In this document: piece after piece, positions 51,008 to 63,950 of the stretch | How positions within the stretch are numbered: position 1 is the stretch's first letter | How the letters are laid out: each line of letters begins with the position of its first letter | Assembly (NCBI GenBank): GCA_013398295.1 | Contig: VZSF01011304.1 | Coordinates: forward strand, 110,206-174,205 | Length of the DNA: 64,000 nucleotides | Direction: 5' to 3' | Origin: Chionis minor | Taxonomy: Eukaryota > Chordata > Aves > Charadriiformes > Chionididae | The notes under the pieces: model-generated | The model's input: the letters and a program-made list of their open reading frames with translations, nothing else | The model's database searches: none | What the model was told of the DNA's origin: nothing | Made by a program: the position numbers and the translations under genes

Positions 51008-54000
51008 ATTTTACTAGAGAGCTTTGAAAGACAGGTGAATGGATCTTTAGCCTTGCTCTAAATGCTACTTCATTTTTGCACTTTCTTTTCCCCAGAGCTC
51101 CTTGCAGCCTAACCAAAACTAGTCCGTTGAAAGAAAGGGAAGGACAGAAAGGAATTGTAGTGGTAGATGTTAGTTTGTCAAACAAGCCACCAAACGAAGT
51201 GTGAAGAAAAAGATTTTCTCCCAGAGCAGCGGGGCTTGTTCATCATTTACCTCATGTGTTTACCCTTGGGCTATGATTATATTAGCGACATTTCCTGACT
51301 GAGCTAGAGCATCTGGTAACTATAGTAACCACATATTCAAATCTGCCCATAAATTCCTTCGGTTCTAATTAGGGCACTCATTTATAACAACAATAACAAC
51401 ACAGGAGAAATAACAGCAGACTTAGCTCAGATGCAGTCTCCTTTCTCCCCCATTCTCAAAGAAATGACCCGCATCTACGCAGTTCTTATACTATAAGATG
51501 TTGCTTATGGCACAAAGCCTACCTTACCTGCCACGTCAACTGCTTCGTATCCATCTGCTATCTTGTTTGTACCTTCCCACTTTCCAAAAATTCTGTTCAT
51601 CAGCCTTCCAGTTCAAACAAAAACCTGACTCTTCCACTTGACAGTAAGCTTCACACCAGGCTGCATAAACATGATTTTCTTGATAGAATGAAGAATTCAC
51701 ACCTAGCCTACAACAAAATCGCACACACAGCACTATTGCAAGTTTTACAGACAGTAGGTGGATGCTATTACTAGCAGAAATGCTAAGCTGTTCAACTTAC
51801 AAATTTACCTATGCAATCTAGATAGCGATAAAGAGAAGATAAACTCCATCATCCAAAACAAATGACAGGTAAAGGACAAAGCGGCAATGTGCAAGAAATC
51901 AAGACCAAGTAATACACAATTGCAAAGTTCAATGGCTTGGTATATTTTACCACAAATTATTTCCTTCTCTATGAAACAATAAAACTTGGTGAACAATTTG
52001 AAGTCTGCTGACATGATTTAAAAAGATGGATGGGCTGGTAGGTAGTTGAGAGTGTTTGCTTTATTGTTCACAGAGTCACTGCTCAGGAGTACATTTGTTT
52101 TGGAGTCTATGTGAATTATTGTCAAAAAAATGACAAATCACTTTAGGCTATACTGTGCAGGTCTTACATGAATTTCTTTTGCTAGAAGAAAAAAGACATC
52201 ATGTCTGTGTATTGGCATAGATAAGACAGCAAAGCCCATTTCTGCAGAGATCAAGAGAGCAGGGCTGCTCTGGCTTCAGGTTTTGGGGGACTTGTTGCCA
52301 TCAGAAAATTTTCTCTTGCTAGAAAAGCATGTCAATTAGTATAACTTAACCATGACAGTCAACAAGAATATCTGCTCTTGAACCTTTATTCACTTTTCTT
52401 CCACATCCCCTGGAGGCTGAGGGAACTAGGTAAGAAAACATACAGGAGTTTTTGCTGGTGCTGTTGGTGATTTCCACTTGGAAGACCAAATATCCCACCA
52501 GTTACCCTGCTTGCCTTTCCACAGTAGCCAGCCCTTATGACAGGGAACAAGACAAGCCCAGCAGTGATTTCATGTAAACAGGTGTTAGTCCAAGCTACAA
52601 ATCCTGACCTCAGCCAGGGTTTTGGGGACCAGATGATCCCTGGCAGAGAGAAAGGGTGCCACCTTGCATAAGAAAGCTATCCACATTCCCCCTACCAGCA
52701 CTAAAATTCAGGGCTCACTTTGATCATGAAGAATAGAAGGTATTTCACTGAATTTTTAACTTCTGAATCCACTGGCATAAGAAGGGGTGCTGTGGCCACG
52801 CTTCACAAAGCTTCCCCATTCCAGTGTGCCCTGCTTTCAAACAAAGTACTGACCAAGAGAAACAGCACCTTCTTGGCCCAGTAAAGTGATACCTACTGCC
52901 ACTGGTGAAAGCCAGTGTGTATACCTCTCCCCTGATGCCCCAGTGGGTTTGCATCAAGGCTCAAAGCACCCTTTGCAGAGTCAGGTTAACCATCCTCAGA
53001 CTGTGGTTGTAAAAAGCAAGGAGGGTTTGTTCACTGCATGCTATTTTACCACTTTATCAGCTCTTTACACCAAGTAATAAGAGCTTTCAAAGTGAACAAT
53101 GTTGGGATGGGAAGATGTAAACTTCAGTGAATTGCCAAAGGCTCACATTATTTGCCAATTTAGTCATCAAGCACCATTTAGAAGCATGGATAGAAAACAT
53201 GTTGATGATCAAATTGTAATATAAACACAAAAATTGATTTAAGATGCTGCCAAACATGAAGCACAGTAACATTCAATACACATATACATTTTTCGTTAAG
53301 TAAGTGAAAAGTAATTTCAGTCACTGCCAGACTGGATTAATTTTTGAAACGTCCCTCAGTTCATGAAATGCTGTTTGGGACTTGGGAGGAGAGTAGCCTG
53401 TTGCAAGTTGTGTTACTCATTACCGTTTCCTCATTTCTCTGTCAATCTCTTATTTATTCTGGCTGTAGTCTGTTAAGAAACATGGGTATTTGCAGTATGC
53501 ATGACATATAAAGAGGCTCCAATCTCTATGGAAGCCTCTAAAATTGCCCATTATACTTTGCTTGCTGGCTCTTCCCATACTCATTATGAGGGAACACTCT
53601 CAAACTGTCAAAATCTTTCCAAATGACCCCATAGTAACCACTGTAGCCTGGAGTACTTCTTGGCTTATTAAATATTATAACCAGAACGTGAAAAATAGAA
53701 TGTTTTACTTGATTCTAACTAGTTAAGGAAAGCAAGTCTTTGATGGAAAAATAATTACCCATAAAATCAGGTAAAACACTAATTAAAAATAAGATTAAAT
53801 AGTTTCCATGTGATGTCTAGAGCTAGTTTCGTTGCAAAGACATCCTTTACCTGGTATAATGTGAGACCCCCATTTAACGTTAAGCATTCCTTGGTAGTTG
53901 CCTGGAAACGGTGCCAATGACAGTTTGTTCTCATTAAGGGCAAATAATGCAGAAAGACTGTTACAATTGTACATCTGAACATTTAAATTACTTCATTTTG

Positions 54001-56609
54001 GACATGTTTTTTCTCTCTAAAGATGCAAGTTCTAAAATCTTACCAGAAGTGTTGGCAGGAAATAGACTCGAACTTACACGCCTGAGTCAGCACAGAAATT
54101 AATTTGAAATTCTTACTATTATTACTCTTTAACCTAATCAGTGCTGAGCAGGAAACAATCATCTTGGTTTTGGAGAGTTTTTGAGGTTTTCATGGTTTTT
54201 CCTTCCTGCTCTGCACCATGTGAGATTTGTCACTTTTTAAAAGGGTCATCTGAAAAGTGGGAGAGACACCTTTCAAAGCTGCTGCTTGGGAAATGAGCAA
54301 GAAGAGCAGAAATTCACCACAAAATAGCTACTGTACTGAAAATCGGGAAAGTCCTTCCTGGAAAGGAGAACCCACAAGTTTAGTCCTTTCTTCACAGTTC
54401 CTTGCAATTATACTGCTGCACTAGGCACCAAACAGTGATGCCTGCAGTCACTTGTGGGCACACTTTAGGGCTTCAGGGTCACGGCTACCCGGGCAGGGAT
54501 GTCATGCCCCAAGCCTTACAGCACATGCTTTTACCCTGTAAGATTCAACTACTGAATGCATTAATGTTCTAACTTAATTCAAACCCCTTTAGATCAAATG
54601 CAAAACCAATCTGCACAAATTTCACTGTTTTGGTCATCTGTGGGGGCACCATGTCTACCTTAACTTTGCCAGGTAACAAAGCTGTGGCACCAAGCCGTCT
54701 CCTGCTGTTTTCCATCAAGACTTTGCTTTATGTCCAGCTGAAGCCATGGTCAATCATGGGAAGCACAGACTGTGGGAACCGAAGCACTTTCTTCATGGAA
54801 ATCAGTGACACCATGAGGCATCACAGCTGCAACTAGAAAAACTTTAACTAGTTCAAACCACTGGTAAATGAAAAGAAAACCCAATCCATTTAGGACCAGG
54901 AGGAGGGCATCTATTCTTACAGTATTCCAGTCAAATATTTCCTTGTGGGGATGAGCAGGTGGAGAGATGGACATATTTGTGATATTTAAGTGCTACAGCT
55001 GGCAATCCTGCATGCTTATTTCACATTTTGTCTGCAGCCTGCTTGTAACATTGGATTTGCCTTATATTCATATAATCAATTTTGAATTGATCTGATGGAG
55101 GAGAGGACTGCAGTGTTATAAGCAGCAGAGATCTTGTTGTGGACAGAGTCAGGAAATGTCTGTTCCCATCAAGAGATCCACGGGCTTTCACTGGAAGGCA
55201 TCCATATATTTGGTACCTATACTAAATTCAAAACTATATTTAGCAAAGTCCATTCCACCACACAAAATTTTTGTCTTTTTTTTTTTTTTACTGGAGATAT
55301 ACAACAGATTGGGAGGAGCAATTATAAGAATAAGAGGGGAAGAGAGCAGACCATTTTGGTTAAGCTCTTGCCTTTTTTGTATATTTCAAAAGAAAAACCA
55401 CAAGCCATAATAAAAGATGATTAACAACATGGAAACATCTTCTGGGATGGACAGAGCTGCATGAGGTTGCCATGAAGACAGGTTAGCGACCTATATTTCT
55501 GCAAAAAGGGAGAATTTATCAATTTTATTTCCTAAAGCAAGATAAAGCCCACTCTACAGAGAAGCTTACAAACAGCTGCATCAGCCAGCCGGCTAGGTAC
55601 CACCGGACAACAAGCAGATTTTGTAAACAACTAAAGAAGTTTGCCATCTGGAAATGTTGGGAATAAGAGATGAGGGTGAACTCCATCCCATTAAGGGAAA
55701 TGAAGACAAAGACTTGTGCCAGACCATGAAGAATGCAGGCAAGATAACCACTGGCAACACTACTTTCCCACAAAGTTGTTTCCTTTTCCACTGCTGCAAA
55801 ATCAGTTTACAACCAACCAAACAGAAAATGCTGAAAGGGTGAATGTAAGATATTTTCCCTGTCCTCGGAAGCTTTATGTTTCCAAAAAGCATGGTGCATG
55901 AGGGGAAATCTTTGGAAAAAAGCATAGTTTTTCTCAGATAATGATGACTGTCCAATAGCTAAATTCTGTGCGCCAGCTCAGATGGTCTCCTGAAGAGAAC
56001 TGCAGAACTGAAACTGAATTAGAGACAAAAACTTTGCAGAAAGAAAGCACCACATACAGCATACTGGCTCATGTTTGTAGCCTCTTGGGCTGCTGGAACA
56101 CACACTAGTTGGTATATACAAGCTTGAATTATTAATGGAAAACAACATTAACTGTAAATTTATCTCCTTTCTCTCATTGATCATTGAAAATCACGATATA
56201 GTTGCAAGCCCAATTCCATGCATGCTGATCAGATGGCTATAAGAAAGATTTTTTCACACAGTGTAGAATTTGAGACATTTTCAAAGCAGTCATTTGCTAC
56301 TTGCAATGTGTTACATGGAAGTTGCATCTGTCTTACATGTCTGTATCTCTTCTCACTGACTGGAAGACTGAAGCTTCCTAAACAGAGGAATAGTAAGAAA
56401 TAAGTAAACAACCTGCTCCCATGACAATAACCCCTCTTTATTCTTCCCATAGTAACAGTATGTCTTCTATTATAAATTCTAGCCTCATGCGAAGACTCAG
56501 TGCAAAGTCCCACTAAGATTTGAATCTGCACCATCTCATGCTGGCTGCCTGCCAAAAGGGAAATTTTCACCTGTGGCAAGTAAAAAAACAGCCCCAGGTG
56601 TAGGCAAAA

Positions 56610-56631
56610 TGAACTGCAATTGAACTGCAAT
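56610..56631. repeat. Perfect 11-bp tandem duplication
   Basis: TGAACTGCAAT twice in a row. Minor slippage event. Confidence 0.85.
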
Positions 56632-57650
56632 GGAGAATATGCAAATGCCATTTTGCAGCATTTAACCCCCTCACAGCGAGAATACTCCAGTGCCTTGTGC
56701 AAGACAAATAGACCAACCCACTCAAAGAAAAGAGTTCTTTTCCCAATTTAAAAGTTAGTCTAGTTAGAAATTAAAATTTTAGCATTGACTGAGAAATAAA
56801 TTGAAAAAGGACATATCCATAATTTCATTAAATCCATTTTATGGCCTGACCTTAACCCTCATACCTTCTACCCAGGGAGAAGGGTGCCTACAGCAAGGGG
56901 TTTAATCTGGCCAGCAGTGAGTGTTTTTAGCCCAGTGTATCACCACTACCTGCAATCCTTTTCTTTACACACATTAAAAGCAGAATTTTACATAGAGTAA
57001 CTAATGCACAGCACCTTCCTCAGATACAAAGTCATAAGGCAGATGGATTGACATATGTACAATTGCAGCTAACTACTAATGTTGCCATTAGCACTCAACA
57101 ACATGACACCAGTTTGGGACATTTTCTGGAAGATTTTATTTTTATAAATAAAACCTTGGCATCCTGAGACTGATATAATCTTGCTTTCATGCAACCTGTG
57201 TGAGACATTTAAAGGGACACTGACCTCATTTTCCTTTTGCTCCTCTCTGCTGAAGTTTCAATAATACCCCTTTCCTCTCAGCACAAAAATACTGTAATTG
57301 ATGGGAAAATTCACTATATGACCTTGAACTTCAAAACGCGCTTTCCTTTAACTTCCATTTTTTTTAACATAGGGGGACGGATTCCTGATGGAGGTATTTA
57401 AGTTTTGCTCAAGAAAATTTCTACACTGGCCAAAATCAAATTAAAATGGAATAAGAGTGAATGAGAAAATACAATGAAAGACTACAACAGCAGAAGTCTT
57501 TTTTCTTCCAAAATATGCATCTCCATATCAGGAATGGACATGAGTACATACCTATCCACATATTTATTTGAGGTGCATCACTACGGACATTGGAGTTTTC
57601 CATATGGAGAACGGCTATAAATTCAGAGCTTCATTAACAGCAACTGTGTC

Positions 57651-57666
57651 TTCATTACGTAATGAA
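57651..57666. repeat. Perfect 16-bp palindrome with a TTACGTAA core
   Basis: TTCATTACGTAATGAA. The TTACGTAA core is the optimal PAR-bZIP (HLF/DBP/TEF) type site and also resembles C/EBP-CREB hybrid sites. Binding is only inferred. Confidence 0.6.
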
Positions 57667-58676
57667 AGACAGTTTGGTCCTGGTGTCCTTCCACAACTAA
57701 ATTAGACAGATGGTGAAGTGGTGCTAAAGAAAACAAACAGGGTCCCCTCCTATTTAGAGCCTTCAATTGGCAGCTGGTCTCTGATTTTAGGTGATGTTGA
57801 TGATGTCTCCTCCAAGGGGTTGCCTCTAATAAAGCAGCTATGTTAAGGCTGTCAACATGTTACTAGACTTCAGAGGAACTGTCTTTGCCTTTTGCATGTA
57901 AAGCTTTCCCTTTAATGGGATGGTTGTATCATCACATGCTGTTCATATTGTACACACATATTCAAAAGGACTAAGAGCTCTTTTCCTGGCTCCCGTGTAA
58001 ACCCTTACAGCCAGATTGCTCCTGGAGAAAGAACAAAAATTTTATTTTCAAAAATCACTTGTTCATAAATATTTTGGGTTTTTTCCACATTTACCTAGCA
58101 TTATTAATAGGTAAGTAAAATGGCTTTCCCCCCAAAATCAGTTGATTTACAAAATTTATAGTAGAGCTTTACTTATTTTTCACATCCTTTTAAAACAGAT
58201 TGTTTACTTCTCCCAGGTGAAGCCAATACAGAGCTACAGGGGAAAAACAAAGCACATAAGAAAAAGGCTCTTTCAGTCATTAGGTCTTTTTCATTGGCAA
58301 CTCTCCCTGTGTTTTCATCTGTGAACTTTCTAAGGTAATGGCCAATCTCAAACCATGTGCTAAAGTAATAATTTCATGATAAAACTAATCTTTCCGATAA
58401 ACAGCTCTCTGAAACACTCTACTTTCCATTTTCAAAGAGCCAGAAGGATTATGGTAGTGATTTAGATATCTATTTTTCTAAAATTGCCCTCCAAGTCTTC
58501 CTTATTCTAATGCAATGCTCAGAATCCTTAGCAAATAAGAATTGCATCTAGAAGAGGAGGAAAAAAAAATACAGGAAAAACAAATGTAACCTTAGAAAAT
58601 CACCAATGTAAGTAGTTCCATTCCATGTACTAAAACCCATTTGAAAACTAATCTACTGCATATTCTTTCCTTTCAG

Positions 58677-58735
58677 AAAATGTAAATTGATCTTTCAGTT
58701 TGAACACCTGTCAAAGTACAACCACTACAACACTG
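58677..58735 (+). other. Small exon-like segment, 59 bp (unconfirmed)
   Basis: Acceptor TATTCTTTCCTTTCAG and donor ACTG|GTAAGTC bound 59 bases. One frame is open: KCKLIFQFEHLSKYNHYNT. A second AG inside, after TCTTTCAG at 58698, could start a 37-base version. The peptide is unfamiliar. Entry phase does not match the exit of the 47446-47491 segment. Confidence 0.12.
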
Positions 58736-61700
58736 GTAAGTCATTTTGCTCATCAGTTGATAACGTCTGATATACTGTAAACTTACATGTAGCTCCACAA
58801 GAACTACTGCACCAGATTATACCCAAACCAGGGTGAGGGATGTTCACTCTTAGAGAGTTTGGCAACAGCACGAATGAGGAGTGTCTTTTCCCACCAGCAC
58901 CTTCCAAAGTGCTATGAGAACACATCACAAATAAAGTCAACAATCAGGATACGCTAGATCCCAACATGGCGCTGGTTCGTTAGTCTTCCAGAAACTGTTG
59001 CCATGCCCCTTCCATACAGTGGATGGGGAGAATACTACCAGCTGCCAGCAACCTAAGGATGGGTAAATTTACTAAGAAAGAGGTAAAAAAGAGGGAGGCA
59101 GCATTACTGGGACATTCTGTACAAGCTCACAATGGTGATGCTATGTAGAGGCCCACTTCAACAACCATAATATTTGATACCCGCTCTGGTAAAACTGGAT
59201 GACACAATGGCTTACTTTACCAAAAAGCACCTTTAAAAATTAAAAATCCTGGATACCCTTTGAATTCACTTAAAAAGTCTCTTCTATGTTGTGGATTATA
59301 TCAGTTTCAATAATATTTTCCCCTATGTTAAAAAAACCCAACCAGACAGACAAAAAACCAGAGGCTTTTGGGAGGGCACAGAAATATTGGCTATCTGCTG
59401 CCCCTTTTGCTTGTTTCTAAACTTAAGGTTTAGCACTCAACCCACCCTGAATTTTGTACGCTTACATTAGTTTCCGGAGGATATCTTCCTAAATGGGAAG
59501 ACCCTTGTTCAGAAAATACTGAAGAAAGGCAAAGTTGCCTTTGATCCTAACGGAGCTGTGAATTCACTCTGTGAGCAGCACTGTACCCCTGACTTTACCC
59601 AGTTTGAAGTAAGATCTCTTGAATAACCCTGGGGTGTGTGCAATGGGAAAGGACAGCATCTCCAAAATGAGAGGCAACTCACCGAATAAGCGTACAGACC
59701 TCTCTTCTGACTATTTGAGGGTGCCTATAGGTCTAGTTAGACTTTTAGATCCACACAGCAAATTGAGAAAAGTCCCAAAAAATCCTTTTCCAGTTTTGAT
59801 ACCTTATTTTTGGTTTGCATATTATTCAAAAGCCACCTGTTTCTCTCATGATTACATATGTTTTTCACAAGGACTCACTAGTTATGAAAAATGACTTTTA
59901 GCCTACGAACTGTCTCTGAACACTTCATCTCAATTATTTGCTATTTGTGGAGTGCAATTGGTCTGCTTAATTGCTTGCTTCTGTCTTTTTGTGCCCTCAA
60001 CAGATGGCTGAGCACACTTAAATCAAGAGAATAAACAAGTTGAAAAATAACAAACCCCCCCTTTTTTTTTTTAGCTGAAGAAAGACTGAAGACACACTTT
60101 GCAGGATTTTCACAAATCACTACTATTTAAATATTTGTGAGCAGTGAGCAGGCAACACACTCACATGGCAAAGTTTTGCATGTGCTCATCTCATTCATGA
60201 AAACAGATGCTCTGCATGCAAATCCTTTCTGTTTAGCCAAGTTTTTTGCTGCTTCCCAGCACTAGCTTTTAAATCCTGACTAGAAAGAGATGCCCAGCAG
60301 GAAGAGTAGGGGAAGTGTTGGATTGCCAGACCATGGACGGCACTTCTTGAAGGGGACTAGGAAAGTCTACAAAGCAATACAGGTGGTATTTTTAGACTTG
60401 GGGATGATAGAAAGCATGAAGGAGCAGGTCATAGCCTTGAAAACTCATCCTTCAGGTCTAAAGAAAACCCTTACAAGTGTTGTTTGGACCTAAGCAGATG
60501 CTGCAGCTGTGGCCAAAACTCAGGCATGATCAGCTTTTCAGGCACAGCCTTGTGTTACCACATAGGCACTCTTCAATGCAGCAGAGCTGCTTGAAAGGCA
60601 TAAAATTACTCATTTCTGACAAAAACTACCCAATTTTTCCATGTCTTTCTATGAAACTTTCACTGAGCAGTATTTAGGTGTCTGAAAGTTACCCGAAAGC
60701 CTAAAAGCAGAGTGGAGAGCTTCATAACAAAGGTGGCTTTTTCCTTCCCTAGAAATCACAAAAACCCCCTAAAAAGGTTTTGTTGTTGACAAAGCATAGC
60801 TTTGTCTTAGACTGACAAAAATCCTGCCCTACAGGACAGGCAAGTTTTTGTTCTGGCTTTTAAAAACAACCAACCAACCCACCCCACAAGAACCTGGCCA
60901 AGCCTAGGGGACAAAACCAGAGTCATAAATGGCAGTGCTGTTGTAGTGAAATGAGCATGTGTGGACAAGGTCCCACTGCCAAGCAAAGCAGTTTTGAAAA
61001 CTAAACCTCTAGGCCCCCTCAGATGCCCTCTGCCTTTTCCAAATTCAGACCCAATTCCTTTAAGGAACCTCCTTCCCCCCCCCTCCCCCGCTAGCTTCAC
61101 ACTGAAGCTAAGGTTGTCTCTAAGCTTCTCTGTGCTTTCAAACACATTTTCACACTTTCTGTCTCAATTCTGCTACATGCTCGTCAATCCCATTTGCTCC
61201 TCAGCGTGGATAAGACCAGACTGTCTCTGCTTAAAAACAACAGGCTTTTCTGAGAGTTGTAGTATTTCCTGAATATCATTCGGATTTCCTGCAGAGTGAA
61301 TTGACTGCAGAAGGCACAAAGCTATTTTTAAACCCTCTTCTTTAGCCCCCCCTCCACCCTTTCTCATCTGTCCCACATTAAAACTCGAAGGGATTTAGAA
61401 TAGGTGCTCATCACAGTCTCTCATACATTAATACCTCAGGTCATCACTATCAGGAACTTGAAATGTTCCATGTTACATGGTACAAGTTTAACTTCAGTTT
61501 CTCTTCTCCTGAATTCCTAAATTCATTAGCTGTGTTTGTCCTTGTAAATCTAAAATTTCTTCGTAGCAGAGCCTGAAACATCCTGCTGGGAACAGAGATC
61601 CCAAAGTCCCCTGAAGGAAACCAGGTTCTTTGAGAGTGGGATTCACCAAGCATATTATTAGTAAAGGAGCCTGTAGTGTATTTGGTTCTTCCACCTTCAT

Positions 61701-62254
61701 GAGAACACGGGTGCAATACAAGACTGGATAATATAGTTAGCATTCCTTTTAGTGAAGAAAACGTGTTACTTCTTCAGTACCTTAACAGACTCTCAAGTCA
61801 CACCTAGAGATAAATCTCCAAAGAACACGAAAGTCCAGAAAAACACCCCAACACGAAATTTACACCAGCTGTGTACATGAGACAGCATGTGCGTGCAAGC
61901 AAGTGTGCATGCATGCAAAGTACAGATGAGAATGGCTATGTATGACATGATGTATGTGCATGACTGTGTACAGCAGTGTGTGCAGGAGTGAGAGTGGAGG
62001 CCAGTGAGGGAATGTAGCTGTTCCTCTGGCCAGGCTAGATGTACTGAAGAAGGTGTGGAAGGAAACATCCTTGCAGTGAGCAGAAAGGCTTAGCAATTGA
62101 TTTCTCCATACCTTTCCTATGTCTAAGTACTCAAAGATGGTGCCAGCATCCCCCTGTGCTAACGTGCTTGTTCTATGGGATGCTGGAGAGCCAGAGCGCT
62201 TAGACACAACCAGGCAGAAGTGCTAAGGTACTCAGGAGACAGATGTCTTAAACT
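58736..62254. other. Non-coding unique sequence with C-rich and TG-rich runs
   Basis: Includes a C9-T-C5 tract at 61075-61089 and the TG-rich run at 61.87-61.99 kb. The rest is ordinary AT-rich DNA with short chance ORFs. Confidence 0.6.
61865..61992. repeat. Degenerate TG/CA-rich alternating sequence
   Basis: An imperfect purine-pyrimidine alternation with many TGTG, GTGC and ATGCATGC words, such as AAGTGTGCATGCATGCAAAG. It looks like a decayed TG microsatellite and translates on the minus strand into a His/Cys/Thr-rich chance peptide. Confidence 0.65.
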
Positions 62255-62419
62255 TTAAGGCTTCTTTAATCTACTGGAGGCGAGGTGCAGATGTTGTAAT
62301 GACTTAAACATCATTACGTTGCCTGACAGCTCCTTATTGCCATTAGTAGAAAGAAGGCTGAACAGGTGAACTCCACAGGGAGCAATGGCAAAGCAAATGC
62401 TGGGACTTCTTACTCGTAC
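62255..62419 (-). other. Terminal-exon-like open frame behind a very strong acceptor (unconfirmed)
   Basis: The minus strand carries an almost uninterrupted pyrimidine tract, CTTTTCTTTCTCATCTTTCC, followed by TGCAG at 62424-62420, the best acceptor in the window by eye. Directly after it a frame is open for 54 codons (begins VRVRSPSICFAIAPCGVHLF; ends LQHLHLASSRLKKP) to a stop at 62255. An ATG in the pyrimidine tract gives the same frame a formal start, but reading through the tract is less natural than splicing to it. No known domain and no obvious nearby poly(A) signal. The same DNA also holds homeodomain-type TAATGA and CATCATTA words. Confidence 0.17.
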
Positions 62420-62449
62420 CTGCAGGAAAGATGAGAAAGAAAAGACCAT

Positions 62450-63873
62450 GGTGAATGAAATACCACAGGTTAGTACATGAAATTAGACACCACGCAGACT
62501 AACTCACTCCACAATAGGGCTATAGCCTCAGGGTCGCATCTGGAGCTGCATGAGGCAATGTTTCTTAACTGAATGAGGCCAAGGTAGAGGGAGGAATGAA
62601 ATGGCTGGTACCTGCTCTAGCTGAAGGGGAAGACCAAGCCAGGACAGGGCACAGCCTCAGAGCAATAAGCTAAGGAGGAAAATGCAGTGCCTGAAGTTTT
62701 TTATCCTGGGGCTTTACTCTGCCTGCTGTTGTCTCTGGGTCACTGTAACAGTTAAATGAGCCCAAACTCTCATACTGTAATGGTGACAGATCAAGGCAGC
62801 CCCAAGGGAGATGGGGGTCCCTGGCTGACTGCATGGAGAGAGAACAGAGCACATGGGGTTTTTTGAGCTAAAGTGGGGCCAGTGATGATAAAAAACAGTA
62901 TGGAGAGGAGGAGAGAGGAGGTATGAATTGCACATGTGAAATATTCTCTTACCCTTTTTTTTAGAAAAAGGTGTTCAATTTTCTTATTTTGGAGACAAAA
63001 TTATTTTTAAAATTTAAATAATTAAAAAGTAAAACCATTAAAAAATAGAATAAATCAAATGTTTAGGTCACTATAAAATTTTTTTTCCTATTTTTTTTCG
63101 TCTCCGTTCTCCTAAAAGAGCAAAACAAATTGTCTGGGACAACCATTTTGAATGCTGAACTAAAAATCCATTTTCCCAACTGCTCTTCACTGGCTGTCAG
63201 TCCATTAACACCTTCAAGGGCCAGGTATTATAAGTGCTAGTATAACATGGCTAGTGTTGAGTTTGAGAGACCGGAGTAATGGTCTTAGACAATGCTAGCT
63301 CTCATTTGTCTTGACACTAAGCATAGTCTGGCCATGTAAGCATCTCTTATACTTTTTTACACTGTCAGCTAGCAGAAATAATGCAAGTCAGGTTTCTTCC
63401 CAGAATGGAGTCTATTTTGATTCCAGGTGGAGCATTTTCAGGGAGAATTCCAAAGGCAGGGAGAAATGTCTTGAAATACCCCTGGGGAACATCTGGGTGC
63501 TGTGTCATATTTTAGAGATGATCAATGTTTTACCCAAGCGTGAAAGGAAGAGCTGTTTGCTAGATTTCTGGCTTGCTGCAAATTGGTCACCTACTCTGTT
63601 ACTGAGTACCGATTGTTCGGGCATTGCAGGAGCTCTTGTGACTGGCTTCAAACTCAACGCCCGGACAATACTTGGCAGAAGGTGAAAAAGGGCCTCTAGC
63701 TCTACCTCACATTTATGTCACTGAAGCGTAAGTACCTTTCTAGCAGTTTAGTGCTTGGACACCACTGCCTGCCTATCTTAAATCTCCAGTATGTTGAGTA
63801 TCTAGCTACAAATTGTGATAGTGCAGTCCACCCACGGTGTGAAATCTGCCTTCTCAACTTTGGACAATTTTCC
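62450..63873. other. Non-coding sequence before the MIR-like relic
   Basis: A 124-codon frame at 63311-63685 (+), opening at TTG, carries no domain. The 62.94-63.1 kb part is strongly AT-rich with T and A runs. Confidence 0.6.
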
Positions 63874-63950
63874 TATGGGACCTTGTAGAAATCACTTAAT
63901 CTCTCCATAGTTTAGTTTCCTACATGTAAAACAGACATAACTTCCACTTT
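63874..63950 (+). mobile_element. MIR-like SINE relic
   Basis: The order CCTTGTAGAAATCACTTAAT, CTCTCCATAGTTTAGTTTCC, TACATGTAAAACAGACATAA follows the well-known conserved block of MIR/CORE-SINE elements (a GGGCAAGTCACTTAACCTCT-like stretch, then CTCAGTTTCC, then TGTAAAATGGGGATAA). About three quarters of the bases agree by eye over roughly 70 bp. The tRNA-derived head and the 3' tail are not recognisable. MIR copies in birds are old and scarce, and survivors are sometimes conserved for other reasons. Confidence 0.6.

Larger units (their letters stand above)
46496..58676. other. Non-coding unique sequence
   Basis: No repeats of known family beyond the short duplications listed. The 157-codon minus frame at 56229-56702 shows no domain. 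Good isolated splice-like sites occur, for example an acceptor at about 56877 followed by A|GTGAGT near 56924, and another acceptor at 58217, but none builds a gene. Confidence 0.6.

Noticed and set aside
56229..56702. 157-codon open frame on the minus strand
   Set aside because: No recognisable domain and no acceptor or donor of quality at its limits; several internal Cys/Phe/Leu clusters are typical of chance frames.
38794..58735. Chaining the plus-strand exon-like segments at 38.8, 47.4 and 58.7 kb into one gene
   Set aside because: Exit and entry phases do not match between consecutive segments, and no shared protein family is recognisable.
61793..62207. His/Cys/Thr-rich minus-strand ORFs resembling metal-binding repeats
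   Set aside because: They are translations of the TG-rich degenerate microsatellite.
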